A stretch of DNA of 64,000 nucleotides from the NCBI GenBank assembly GCA_934364805.1, contig CAKRMH010000002.1, positions 62,001 through 126,000 on the forward strand, written 5' to 3'. The translations under genes were made by a program, and so were the position numbers. Positions within the stretch are counted from its first letter, which is position 1, and every line of letters starts with the position of its first letter. Below, piece after piece: positions 27,736 to 37,900 of the stretch. The notes under the pieces are model-generated. The model worked only from the letters and a program-made list of their open reading frames with translations. It did not search any database and had not been told where the DNA came from. This DNA is from an uncultured Lachnospiraceae bacterium. Lineage in GTDB: Bacteria > Bacillota > Clostridia > Lachnospirales > Lachnospiraceae.

Positions 27736-27939
27736 GGTAATTACCAAACGACTTTAAACCTACTATGGCATGTACTGTGAGTACAGATAATCGCAGGCAC
27801 GCTCTCGCTGCTCATCGCTGGCAACGGTACATAAGTGCCCAAAGTACGGGCACTAAGTACCGGCCGCTCTGAAGCACCTGCGAGTTATCTGTACTCACAG
27901 TACATGCTCAATTTAAAGTTCATTCGTTTGGTAATTGCC
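27736..27939. repeat. 204-bp nested palindromic element upstream of spoIIA
   Basis: The two ends form long inverted arms. GGTAATTACCAAACG (27736-27750) pairs with 27925-27939 except for one wobble. ACTTTAAA (27751-27758) pairs with 27912-27919. A perfect 23-bp pair (27768-27790 with 27885-27907) contains TGTACTGTGAGTACA. TCGCAGG (27791-27797) pairs with 27877-27883. The centre holds its own hairpin, AGTGCCC/GGGCACT (27834-27840, 27848-27854). Between arms lies unpaired sequence such as CGCTCTCGCTGCTCATCGC. No open frame of note. It looks like a mobile palindromic repeat (MITE-like) or a structured RNA; see findings. Confidence 0.7.
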
Positions 27940-27954
27940 CGAATATATATTTAT

Positions 27955-27994
27955 TAAAAAAGACGCCGGCCAACTTCATGGCCTGACGTCTTTT
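27955..27994 (-). terminator. Terminator of the TPR gene
   Basis: On the minus strand AAAAGACGTCAGGCC and GGCCGGCGTCTTTT pair with one bulge and a wobble, followed by TTTTTTAAT. Confidence 0.8.
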
Positions 27995-28019
27995 GTAATC
28001 TCAATATTGATTTGCTGTA

Positions 28020-29390
28020 TTACTGCTGCGCATCCACATAACTTCTTGCAATTGATGCACGTTCTGTATCCGGATAATTATCAATAATATACTGATAATA
28101 TGGCTTTGCGGATTCTGTGTCGCCGCTCTTACGATAAGACTGGGCAAGGTAATATGCTGCCGAACCGTCTGAATATGCTTCATCCATATCCGTAATCTTC
28201 TTCAGATCATTGATCGCAGCCTCATAATCCCCTTTGGAATAAGCTGAATATCCGGTATTGTACAGTGTCTCTTTATATTTCTGATCAACCTGGTCTTTGA
28301 TCGTGTTGTAAACTCCCTGTGCCGATTCACTCAGCTTGCTGGAATCAACTGCTGCAAGTGCGTCACCGGCTGCAAGTACATCGCCGCCTGTAAATGTGAC
28401 ATACGCATTCAGAAGACCTTCATAAGAGTTGATCTGTGTTTGTACTTCATCCTGATTGCTCTGCGCTGAATCCAGCTGTGCCTGCATATCACTGATCTGT
28501 TTGTTCAGTGATTCAATCGTCTGATTATTGGTATTGATCGTGTCTGTTGCCTCCATCTGCTGTTTCTTTGATTCAGTCTGGAAACTGGCTTTCACTCCCG
28601 GAACAATCAAAAATGCGGTCACCGCAACGCCGACAACAAGTCCGATCAGAATGTAGATCAAAGTAGAACCGATCGAAGATTCTTTAAACCGCTTTGGCAT
28701 AATGATGGTTTCATTTCCACTCTGATAGGAAATAAGATCATCATCCTTTTTTTTCTTGCCCGTATTCTTCTCTTTCAATCTAGCGTTTACTTCTTTCAGA
28801 TAACGCAGTGTTGTAGTATTATCTGTGTCGATCTTGCCAGCTGCACGAAGTGTCTTTTTCGCCTGATCGTACTTCCCGTCTTCCATATAAAGGAGTGCCA
28901 GTAGCTGCTGTGCACGCAGCATATTTGGATTCATATTTAAAACCTTGCGCAACTGTATTACAGCAAGATCCTTGCTCCCATTGTGACAGTAGGTAAGCGC
29001 CTGATTGTATTTTTTGATTGTCTGATTGATATTTTCGAGCGTACTCCGGTTCTTCTGTATTGCATCAAGATATCCACTTGCACGGTTATCCTGCTGCTGA
29101 TAATTCTTACTGATCACCCACTCGCTGAGCGCTTCCACCACTTCGCCCATTTCATAATAGATCAATCCGAGCAGATTTCTCGCATCGGTATTATATTTAT
29201 TAAACTTCAGACTTTGCTTTAGACTAATGACTGCACCGGAAAGATTTCTTACATTTGCTTTCTGCAGTCCATCATTATAATATGCATTCGATATATGTTC
29301 GATTTTCCGGAAGATCCGAAGATCTGCATGACATCCCGGACAAAACTCTTCCTTACCGGCATCCATTCCACACTGATAACAAATCATCAT
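28020..29390 (-). CDS. Zinc-ribbon and TPR membrane protein
   Basis: 456 residues. A zinc ribbon (CYQCG, then CPGCH, residues 4-20) is followed by cytosolic TPR repeats (about 30-205). A basic linker and one membrane helix (about 245-265) lead to a coiled coil (about 270-325, ESLNKQISDMQAQLDSAQ) and outer TPR repeats (about 340-455, YNTGYSAYSKGDYEAAIND). The topology puts one TPR set on each side of the membrane, suggesting an assembly scaffold. The exact role is unknown. ATG 29390 and ATG 29387 both follow GGAGG; the second has the better spacing. A 49-codon gene lies directly upstream. Confidence 0.85.
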   Translation of the reverse strand: MMICYQCGMDAGKEEFCPGCHADLRIFRKIEHISNAYYNDGLQKANVRNLSGAVISLKQSLKFNKYNTDARNLLGLIYYEMGEVVEALSEWVISKNYQQQDNRASGYLDAIQKNRSTLENINQTIKKYNQALTYCHNGSKDLAVIQLRKVLNMNPNMLRAQQLLALLYMEDGKYDQAKKTLRAAGKIDTDNTTTLRYLKEVNARLKEKNTGKKKKDDDLISYQSGNETIIMPKRFKESSIGSTLIYILIGLVVGVAVTAFLIVPGVKASFQTESKKQQMEATDTINTNNQTIESLNKQISDMQAQLDSAQSNQDEVQTQINSYEGLLNAYVTFTGGDVLAAGDALAAVDSSKLSESAQGVYNTIKDQVDQKYKETLYNTGYSAYSKGDYEAAINDLKKITDMDEAYSDGSAAYYLAQSYRKSGDTESAKPYYQYIIDNYPDTERASIARSYVDAQQ

Positions 29391-29398
29391 AAACCTCC

Positions 29399-29548
29399 CT
29401 ATCGACCGTTATTCTGCTTCAAATCACGCATCATCTCGGCGATAATGTCAGTCACATCTGTTAAATTACGATTATATATTGCGGATTCAGCCTCGTCTAC
29501 TTCAATACTTGGCTGATAATTTTTAAGTTCTTCTTCAAAGTTGATCAT
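29399..29548 (-). CDS. 49-residue protein ahead of the TPR gene
   Basis: ATG 29548 follows TTGGAGG and yields MINFEEELKNYQPSIEVDEAE, then DVTDIIAEMMRDLKQNN and a TAG stop right before the TPR gene's ribosome site. It is acidic and helical, without membrane segments. Its clean ribosome site and tight coupling argue for a real gene, probably a small partner of the TPR protein. I recognise no family. Confidence 0.7.
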   Translation of the reverse strand: MINFEEELKNYQPSIEVDEAESAIYNRNLTDVTDIIAEMMRDLKQNNGR

Positions 29549-29597
29549 TTTCTGCCTCCAATATGATAAAAAGCCATATCTGTCTGTTTTAAGCCAA

Positions 29598-29643
29598 ACA
29601 AAAAAGCCACTATATTTCTTAACCTATTATAATATAGTGGCTT
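29598..29643 (-). terminator. Terminator of fapA-like gene
   Basis: A 13-bp perfect stem, AAGCCACTATATT (29604-29616) with AATATAGTGGCTT (29631-29643), continues into TTTTTTG on the minus strand. Confidence 0.85.
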
Positions 29644-29722
29644 GATTATGCAAGCGTAATTCTCTTAAGTTTTCTTAAATTTTATCGCAAAAATTACAAA
29701 AAAGTGACTTTCCAGGTCAAAA

Positions 29723-31114
29723 TCAGTCGTCTTCTATCTGATACATTCTTAATTTTCCACTGGAAACTTCAAATTGCACCTGTTTCTGCTGTTCCGTGAT
29801 CTTTTTCTTCTGATCATTGATATATACCGTTACCCCTGGATAGACATCCTTATAAATCCGGATCAGTGCATCCTTGGCATTCTCTGCAACGCACATCAGT
29901 TTGGAAAGTTCATCCTGTGCCGAACCAAGATCTGCCTGTTTTACAATCTTTGTCCGAAGCAGTGAAACTCTTGTGGAATCATTCTTTACATCTGTATTCT
30001 GTTCCTTTGCTCTTTCCTCAATCATCTGAATTGCAGTCTCAACCTTTGTGATCTCCTGCTCGATCTGTTCGATCTTTGCCTCGATCTCTTTGGTCCTGGT
30101 AACTGTTGCGATCCCCGCTCCGGATACCAGTTCCGTGTCCACTTCTTTTTCATTGCCCGCTACATTGGCATCAATTCCACGCACTCCATAGACCATGCCG
30201 CCAATGATAATGCCCTTGCTTCCATTTGCATACACGCGGTCTCCACAGGATACCCTGCTGTTTAAAAAGGCACACGTCTGTATTGCTCCATCGCATTCGA
30301 TCTGTGCGTATTCTGCAAATTTAATGAACAGATTGCCTCTGCATCTGATCTCACCCTTTTGCGCTCCAATCATCCCCCCACGGATGACCAGATCCTTACC
30401 TGACTGCAGTGTACATGCCTCTGCAAATCCATCGATCGTAATACTTCCCGATGCGCAGATCTTCATTCCGGCTGCAACATTTCCATGTATGATCACATCA
30501 CCACGGAAGTCAATATTCCCCGTATTCATGTCAGCATCACCAAAAACCTCATGTACCGCACTGATCATAATACGTTCGTTCTTCATCTCGATCTTTCCAT
30601 CTAAAACAGATGTATAGATCTTATTATCCTCCGACTTTTCAAATCCAACTCCAACAAGCGGTGGAAGCGGTCTTCCATCCTTCGCCGGCAGTATCCTGCC
30701 TTTTACTGTAATCCCATTGTGTCCTTTTGTCGGTTCATGATAAATAGCAATTACCTGTCCCTGTTCTACAAGTTCCACCATGTGGAGACTCCAGTAATCC
30801 ACCGAACCATCCGGCCGGACCTGTGGCTTGTGATTCAGTTCCGTGTCGAAATTATATTCATAATATGCATTTTCCCCGTTCTGCTCCGGTGTTCCAACTG
30901 CAACAAGAACTTCTCGTCCATATATCCTTTCCTGGATCATCCGCTTGATTGCCTGCTGATCAATGCCGGCTTTTACACCACTCTGTTCCAGTAGATTGAG
31001 AATATCGGACAAGTGAAAGCCCCCCTCTGGAACGATCACAGACAGCGTGAGGTATGCTTCCATTTCATCGTATGAAATTCGAACCGTAGATTCATTCCTC
31101 TTCTGTACATCCAT
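29723..31114 (-). CDS. FapA/DUF342 family protein
   Basis: The 463-residue cytosolic protein has an N-terminal DUF342 region (about 15-175), a right-handed beta-helix of repeated G-x-V/I turns (about 190-330, GDVIIHGNVAAGMKICASGSI) and a coiled-coil tail (about 345-440). FapA proteins are tied to flagellar assembly or to cell-shape and polymer regulation in Firmicutes. No flagellar gene is in the window, so the specific role is open. It is separated by terminators from valS and the TPR gene and is likely monocistronic. Confidence 0.88.
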   Translation of the reverse strand: MDVQKRNESTVRISYDEMEAYLTLSVIVPEGGFHLSDILNLLEQSGVKAGIDQQAIKRMIQERIYGREVLVAVGTPEQNGENAYYEYNFDTELNHKPQVRPDGSVDYWSLHMVELVEQGQVIAIYHEPTKGHNGITVKGRILPAKDGRPLPPLVGVGFEKSEDNKIYTSVLDGKIEMKNERIMISAVHEVFGDADMNTGNIDFRGDVIIHGNVAAGMKICASGSITIDGFAEACTLQSGKDLVIRGGMIGAQKGEIRCRGNLFIKFAEYAQIECDGAIQTCAFLNSRVSCGDRVYANGSKGIIIGGMVYGVRGIDANVAGNEKEVDTELVSGAGIATVTRTKEIEAKIEQIEQEITKVETAIQMIEERAKEQNTDVKNDSTRVSLLRTKIVKQADLGSAQDELSKLMCVAENAKDALIRIYKDVYPGVTVYINDQKKKITEQQKQVQFEVSSGKLRMYQIEDD

Positions 31115-31219
31115 AACCTTTCACTGCTCCTAGTATCTGTTTCTCATCCGCATTGTAACTACAAATTCTATATCTATCGTACCATGTTCCAGACCGCTTT
31201 GCAATTCCAAAATACAGAA

Positions 31220-31243
31220 AAAGCAGCTGTCCTGTCCAGCTGC
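31220..31243 (-). terminator. valS terminator
   Basis: Minus strand GCAGCTG (31243-31237) and CAGCTGC (31229-31223) pair around a 7-nt loop and are followed by TTTTTC. Confidence 0.85.
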
Positions 31244-31277
31244 CTTCTCTTTCCCTTTTTGCAGGTAATTTTTCTCA

Positions 31278-33926
31278 TTATTTCATTTGTGCAAGGCGTT
31301 CTTCCACCTGAGCCATCATCTGCTCATATTTTGCAAGTTTATCTTTTTCTTCCTGCACTTTTTCCGGTTTTGCATTATTGAGGAACTTCTCATTTGAGAG
31401 CATTCCCCTGGAACGTGCAAGCTCCTTCGTAAGTTTGTCTTTTTCTTTGTTCAGACGTTCTTTTTCTTTTTCAAAATCAACCAGATCTTCTAATGGCAGG
31501 TACAGTACTGCGCCTGGAATCACAACCGAAACAGCGTCCTCACTGATTCCATTCTTATCTTCCTGAACTGTGATCTCACTTGCAGATGCAAGATTTACAT
31601 ATACTTCTTTGTTCTCATCAAAAATCTCACGAACCTGTGCGTCCTCCGATGTAATGAAAAGTTTTGCTTTTCTTGATGGTGGAACATCCATCTCAGTACG
31701 GACATTACGGATGCCTTTTACAAGATCCTTACAATGCTCAATTACAGCCTCATCTTCCGGGAAATTCCACTCTTCTTTGTATTCCGGCCACTTCGAAAGC
31801 ATGATTGTCTCTTCTTCACTCTGAAGTGTACAGAAAATCTCCTCGGTAATAAACGGCATATATGGATGCAGCAGTTTTAACGCCTCTGTCAGAACCGTCT
31901 TTAATGTCCACAGTGCGGCATTGGCAGATTCCGGATTTTCTTCTTTCTTATAGGTGCGCACTTTTGCAATCTCAATATACCAGTCACAGAACTCATCCCA
32001 GATAAAGTCATAGACTTTCTGAACTGCAATTCCAAGTTCAAATTTATCCATATTCTCAGTCGCATCTTTTGCAAGTGTATTCACTTTGGAAAGAATCCAT
32101 TTGTCTGCTGGTCTGAGCGCATCCAGTGATGGCTCAGTCACTTCCATTCCATCCAGATTCATCATGATAAAGCGGGAAGCATTCCACACTTTATTTGCGA
32201 AGTTTCTGGATGCTTCGACACGCTCCCAGTAGAAACGCATATCATTACCAGGTGCATTTCCTGTGATCAGAGTCAGACGAAGTGCATCTGCCCCATACTT
32301 GTCAATAACCTCTAACGGGTCAATACCATTTCCAAGGGATTTACTCATCTTACGTCCCTGTGAATCACGGACGAGTCCGTGGAATAATACGGTATGGAAC
32401 GGTGCCTTGCCCATCTGCTCATATCCTGAGAAGATCATACGGATTACCCAGAAGAAAATAATATCATATCCGGTTACCAGAACGTCATTTGGATAGAAAT
32501 AATCCAGATCTTCTGTCTGATCCGGCCAGCCAAGTGTTGAAAATGGCCAAAGTGCAGATGAGAACCAGGTATCCAGTGTATCCGGATCCTGTGTCATATG
32601 TCTGCATCCACATTTTGGACATACATCCGGTTTTTCAAGAGCAACTACCATCTCACCACATTCATCACAATAATATGCCGGAATACGGTGTCCCCACCAG
32701 AGCTGACGGCTGATACACCAGTCACGGATATTGTCTGTCCAGTTGAAATAAGTCTTGTCCATACGTTTTGGAAGAAGTTCAATCTCCCCGTTCTTTACAG
32801 CTTCTACTGCCGGTTTGATCATCTCATCCATCTTAACGAACCACTGCTGTTTTACCATTGGCTCAACGGTTGTTCCACAACGGTCATGTGTACCAACGTT
32901 ATGAGAATGTGGTACCACTTTTACAAGCAGTCCCTGTGCATCCAGATCTGCTACTAACTGTTTACGACATTCGTAACGGTCCATTCCCTCATATTTTCCA
33001 GCATAATGGTTCATGGTAGCATCATCATTGATAACCGTGATCTCTTCGAGATTATGACGTTTTCCAACCTCAAAGTCGTTCGGATCATGCGCCGGTGTGA
33101 TCTTTACGCATCCGGTACCGAATTCTTTATCTACATAAGCATCTGCAATAACCGGGATCTCGCGGTCTGTCATCGGAAGCTTTAATGTTTTTCCGATGAT
33201 ATCCTGATATCTCTCATCATCCGGGTTCACAGCAACTGCGGTATCTCCGAAAAGTGTTTCCGGACGTGTTGTTGCAATTTCAACAAATCTTCCTTCTTCT
33301 CCAACAACCGGATAATTAATATGCCAGAAAAATCCATCCTGCTCCTCATGGATTACTTCTGCATCGGATATAGAAGTTTTGCAGACCGGACACCAGTTTA
33401 CAATACGGGAACCTTTGTATATCCATCCTTTTTCATATAATTTGATAAATACCTGCTGGACAGCCTTTGAACAGCCTTCATCCATTGTAAAGCGCTCTCT
33501 CTGCCAGTCAGCAGAAGAACCCATTTTCTTTAACTGTTTGATGATACGTCCGCCGTATTCTTCTCTCCACTCCCAACATTTATCCAGGAAACCATCACGG
33601 CCAAGATCATGTTTGTCAATGCCCTGTTTCTTGAGGGACTGGATTACTTTTACCTCTGTTGCGATGGATGCGTGGTCGGTACCAGGCTGCCATAACGCAT
33701 TGTATCCCTGCATTCTTTTATAACGGATCAGAATATCCTGCATGGTATTATCCAGTGCATGTCCCATGTGAAGCTGACCTGTAATATTTGGTGGTGGCAT
33801 CACAATCGTAAACGGTTTTTTACTGCGGTCTGCTTCCGCATGAAAATAGCCATTGTCTTCCCACTTTTTGTAAAGACGATCTTCAATATCTTTCGGATCA
33901 TAGGTTTTTTTTAATTCTTTGCTCAT
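31278..33926 (-). CDS. valS: Valyl-tRNA synthetase
   Basis: The 882-residue class I synthetase charges tRNA-Val. The HIGH motif is in PPPNITGQLHMGHALDN near residue 45 and the KMSKS loop in GRKMSKSLGNGIDP near 520. Between them lies the CP1 editing domain, and a zinc-binding set CDECG/CPKCGC appears near 410-430. The C-terminal tRNA arm ends in the long coiled coil (about 805-880) usual for ValRS. ATG 33926 follows AAAGGAAG. Expression should respond to uncharged tRNA-Val through the T-box leader. Confidence 0.98.
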   Translation of the reverse strand: MSKELKKTYDPKDIEDRLYKKWEDNGYFHAEADRSKKPFTIVMPPPNITGQLHMGHALDNTMQDILIRYKRMQGYNALWQPGTDHASIATEVKVIQSLKKQGIDKHDLGRDGFLDKCWEWREEYGGRIIKQLKKMGSSADWQRERFTMDEGCSKAVQQVFIKLYEKGWIYKGSRIVNWCPVCKTSISDAEVIHEEQDGFFWHINYPVVGEEGRFVEIATTRPETLFGDTAVAVNPDDERYQDIIGKTLKLPMTDREIPVIADAYVDKEFGTGCVKITPAHDPNDFEVGKRHNLEEITVINDDATMNHYAGKYEGMDRYECRKQLVADLDAQGLLVKVVPHSHNVGTHDRCGTTVEPMVKQQWFVKMDEMIKPAVEAVKNGEIELLPKRMDKTYFNWTDNIRDWCISRQLWWGHRIPAYYCDECGEMVVALEKPDVCPKCGCRHMTQDPDTLDTWFSSALWPFSTLGWPDQTEDLDYFYPNDVLVTGYDIIFFWVIRMIFSGYEQMGKAPFHTVLFHGLVRDSQGRKMSKSLGNGIDPLEVIDKYGADALRLTLITGNAPGNDMRFYWERVEASRNFANKVWNASRFIMMNLDGMEVTEPSLDALRPADKWILSKVNTLAKDATENMDKFELGIAVQKVYDFIWDEFCDWYIEIAKVRTYKKEENPESANAALWTLKTVLTEALKLLHPYMPFITEEIFCTLQSEEETIMLSKWPEYKEEWNFPEDEAVIEHCKDLVKGIRNVRTEMDVPPSRKAKLFITSEDAQVREIFDENKEVYVNLASASEITVQEDKNGISEDAVSVVIPGAVLYLPLEDLVDFEKEKERLNKEKDKLTKELARSRGMLSNEKFLNNAKPEKVQEEKDKLAKYEQMMAQVEERLAQMK

Positions 33927-33950
33927 TTTTCTTCCTTTCTCATAAAAACA

Positions 33951-34235
33951 AAAAGCCCTTTATGTCCGAAAACATAAAGGGCGAATTAACGCGGTACCAC
34001 CTTTGTTCATGTCAGGGAAATCTCCCGAACACCTCCTGTCCGTTAACGGGGACGAAGCGTGGCTGTTTACTTGTCAGTTCATCTGACGTTCCAAAGCCCG
34101 GTTCAAAAGCTACCTTCCACAATCTCGTCCCAAGAATACCTTACAGCCGGCTTCTCCAAAGCTCGGGTACTCCTCTCTGATAGGAATCCTTTGTGTACTC
34201 CTCTTTCTCACTACCTTTTCATATCTTTTTCATCA
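33951..34235 (-). promoter_or_regulatory. T-box riboswitch, valS leader (specifier GUA)
   Basis: Minus-strand leader. The AGAGAG motif of Stem I is at its start. A specifier segment, GAAG-GTA-G-CTTT-TGAAC, presents a valine codon GUA. The antiterminator T-box, AGGTGGTACCGCG, is at about 34001-33989. The terminator GCCCTTTATG/CATAAAGGGC (33955-33964, 33973-33982) ends in TTTTTG. Uncharged tRNA-Val binding would favour read-through into valS. Confidence 0.92.
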
Positions 34236-34256
34236 TACGAGTAACCACTCATTTTG

Positions 34257-34904
34257 TCAAGCCTTATTCAGTACTTTCAGCATTCCGTCATATACAAATT
34301 CCTTTGCTGCCTTTTGATCCATTTTCATCTGAAAACGACCAGCCTCCGGAGATACCGTAAACAAAAACTGTGCAATCAGTCCAGCCATTGCGAGGCGCCT
34401 TTTTACCGGATCACATTCCGTATAAAGTCCCTCTTTATAGCCAAGTTCCATCAGCGCATTTCCGTTTTCAAACAGATACTCTTCCATCTTTTTCATAATT
34501 TCTTCCGGAATGCTCTGCTGCACCGTCTCACAGAAGTCCGCATTTCCGGAACTGATCTGTAACATATGCCGGAACGAAAAATTATATCCGGAATTTTCAT
34601 CCAGCCAGTCCAGAAGGCAGAATATCTTCTTACGGAATCCATCCTGTTTCTGTAATTCCTCTTCCAGATCCGAAAGTCTGGTCTTATACTCATACAAAAG
34701 TGCAAGTGTCAGAATTTCCTCTTTGGAAGAAAAATACTCGTATGCCGTACCTTTTCCGATTCCGGCTCTTGTTGTAATATCGGAAACCTTGATCGTACTA
34801 AGATCGGCATTATCCTGTATCAGTTCGATCACAGCCTGAAACATCCGCCTTGCTTTCTCCGGCGGCTCTGCAAATGACCGGATGTTAAAGCTCTCCCCTG
34901 CCAT
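34257..34904 (-). CDS. TetR-family transcriptional regulator
   Basis: 215 residues. The N-terminal HTH (about 25-70) contains STIKVSDITTRAGIGKGTAYEYFSSKEEI, the TetR signature. A variable helical ligand domain follows. ATG 34904 overlaps the RND gene stop (TAATG), so it is cotranscribed with the pump it most likely controls. The palindrome TGACC-N4-GGTCA just past the pump promoter is the likely operator. The inducing compound is unknown. Confidence 0.92.
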   Translation of the reverse strand: MAGESFNIRSFAEPPEKARRMFQAVIELIQDNADLSTIKVSDITTRAGIGKGTAYEYFSSKEEILTLALLYEYKTRLSDLEEELQKQDGFRKKIFCLLDWLDENSGYNFSFRHMLQISSGNADFCETVQQSIPEEIMKKMEEYLFENGNALMELGYKEGLYTECDPVKRRLAMAGLIAQFLFTVSPEAGRFQMKMDQKAAKEFVYDGMLKVLNKA

Positions 34905-37900
34905 TATAATTCTTCCTCCACCATACTCTTTTCTTTATGGAACGCATCATAGATACATGGGACAACCACAAGTGTCAGCAGTGTTCCGTACACCATACCT
35001 CCGATCATCGTAATTGCCATCGGCTGCATCATTTCTGATCCTGATCCGATTCCCATTGCCATCGTCATCATGGAAATAATCGTCGTCATCGCCGTCATAA
35101 GGATCGGACGCAGACGTGTTTTGCCGGCATCCACAATTGCTTCTTTCTTGGATACGCCTTCTTTTCTTGCCTGATTGATGTAGTCGATCAAAACGATACC
35201 ATTATTTACGATCAGTCCTGCCAGCATGATAAATCCAAGCATGGATACTACACCGATCTCATGTCCGGTAAAGAACAGTGCAAAAAATCCTCCGGTAAAT
35301 GCAAGTGGAATCGTAAACATAATAATAAACGGTGACGTAAAGGACTGGAACTGCGCAACCATGATCAGGTAAATAAAGATGACAGCAAGTACCAGCATAA
35401 GAATCAGCTGATTCATTGCATCATGAATGGTCTCATCTTCTCCGGTCATTTCAATGGAATAGCCATCCGGCACGTCAATACTCTTTAAACCGTCTTTGAT
35501 TGCATTGCTGACAAGCGTAACATTATGATCATCGTCAACCCCTGCGGATACGGTAATATAGCGTGTCTGCGCATCACGGGTGATCGTGCTGAGTGTCGTG
35601 TTATCCTCAAAGCTGCAGATATCACTTAATGCAACTTCTGTATCATTGCCCTGCTGATCTGTATACGTAAAACTCAGATTCTTAATATCATCGAGTGTTG
35701 TGTCTGCCTGATCTTCTGTCTGTACATAGACTTCATAATCCTTCAGATCTGTAGAGATCGTTGTTGCAGATTTGCTGTCCGCCATCTCCCCGTATACAAG
35801 CTGATATACCTGTGCCACCGTATATCCATATTCGGCAGCCTTTTCCTTATCTACGGTAATCGTAAACTGTGGTGTAACATCGTCCAGTCCGTCATCGACG
35901 TCTGTCGTTCCCTCTGTATTCTTTACAACATCAGCTGCCTGTGCGGCAAGCTCCTGCAGCTTATCGATATCATCACCCTTGATCTGTACGGACAGACCAC
36001 TTGCAAAATAGGAAGACATATCCATTGCCGATGCCTCTGCGTCCACCTCTACATCCATATCGCTGGTACGATCTGTAATCTCCTGTGCAACCTCTTCTCC
36101 TGTCACATCCGAATCTTCATCCAGAATGATGTACATCGTAACACTATCGGTACTTCCTCCCATCATGCTCATTGTACTGTTTCCTCCAGCCATTGCGCCA
36201 ATCGTCTCAATACCGTCAATGTCAGAGATTCGGCTTATCACATCATCGGATGCTTTTGTCAGCTCATCAAATGTCAGTTTTTCATCATCCTTTGCTTTGA
36301 TGGTCACCGACATCTGATCTGAGTCCATATCCATGTCCATAAATGTAAAACCTTTGGAAACAGATGCTGCTGCGCTGACTGCCAGAAATCCGACTGCAAC
36401 AATGAATACAACCGGCTTAAATCTCAGACACAACGCCAGGAATCTTCCATATCCATCACGGATCCGGTCAAAAAGCGGATGCTTGATCTCTTTTGTCTTT
36501 TTTAAAAGCACCGATCCCATTGCTGGAACAAAGGTCAGTGCAACGATCAGACTTGCAGTAAGTGTGAAGAGTATCGTAAGTGCAATATCCACAAACAACT
36601 GCCTCGTGATTCCTTCGGTAAATACGATCGGTGCATATACACTGACTGTTGTAAGTGTCGATGCAACGATCGCACCAGTCACCTGTCCCGCACCCTGTAC
36701 TGCTGCCTGCCGGATCGACATGCCCTCTCCTCTTAAACGGTAGATATTCTCGATTACGACAATCGAGTTATCCACAAGCATACCGATTCCAAGCGCAAGT
36801 CCTGACATAGATATGATATTCAATGTAATGCCTGTGAAATACATAAGCACGACTGCGAAAATAACCGATAGCGGAATGGAACATGCAATGACCAGTGTCG
36901 GTTTGATGTCTTTCAGGAAAAGCAAAAGCACAACAACCGCAAGCAATGCACCAAAGATCATATTCTCCATAACATTTTTTACGATCATGTCAATATAGAT
37001 TCCCTGATTCATCAGTACGGAAAAATGCAGATCTGTGTTGGATGATTCCAGTGAATCAAACTTATCGAGAATTCGGTCTGTTACATCTCCTGTGGAATAT
37101 CCCGTCTGTTTTTCCATGGATAACATAATTCCCGGATTACCATTGATTACTGCGTATGATTCATCCGAATTGTCTGCAATCTCCACATCTGCCACATCAG
37201 AAAGATGAATCGGATCAATGCCATCCATATGCATATCCATCAGCACCAGATTCTCAAGATCATCAACGGATGTAACAGCCTCTCCAACACGGACCAGATA
37301 ACTGGTATCACCATCCTGTGCGTATCCTGCCGGCATATCAAAATTCTGTGCCATCAGGATTCCGGAAAGTGTATCAACAGTAAGCACACTGTTTAAATCT
37401 GCTGCAGCCAGTGCACTGTCTTTGCTGGAATCCAGTGTTTTTTGTGCATCATCCAAAGATGCTGCCGCTGTTGCAAGATCTGCGGATGCACTGCTTGACT
37501 GTAATGCTCCAAGAACTGCATTATAATTCAACGTATCCATGGCATCTTCCAATGCAACCTGACCGGACTCCACCTGATCTAACGCCGCCTGAAGTGTCGC
37601 AATACCGGTCTTCATCTGTGTCAGCATATTGGCCACCTGACCTTTTGCGGCCTTCAGATCTGTATAGTTATTTACCGTAATCCCCATTGCCTGAAGACCC
37701 GAAAACTGATTTGCGATCTCTGCATTCGCTGTATTCAGTTGTTCTTTATAGGTGTTGATCTGTGTCTGAAGCTGCTGCATAAGCTCCGTATTCTGAAGCT
37801 GTGCAGCCTCTGCAAGTGATTTTTCAATCGTCTGGATTCCCTGGTCCATCACTGCCAGCTTTGCATAGGAATCTGATTGCATAAACTCATTGATTCCGTC

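Noticed and set aside
27736..27939. Palindromic element as an ordinary terminator
   Set aside because: It is far too long, lacks a T run, and the TPR gene has its own terminator at 27955-27994.
29723..31114. FapA gene as evidence of a flagellar locus
   Set aside because: No flagellar gene is nearby; FapA/DUF342 proteins also occur in non-flagellated species.
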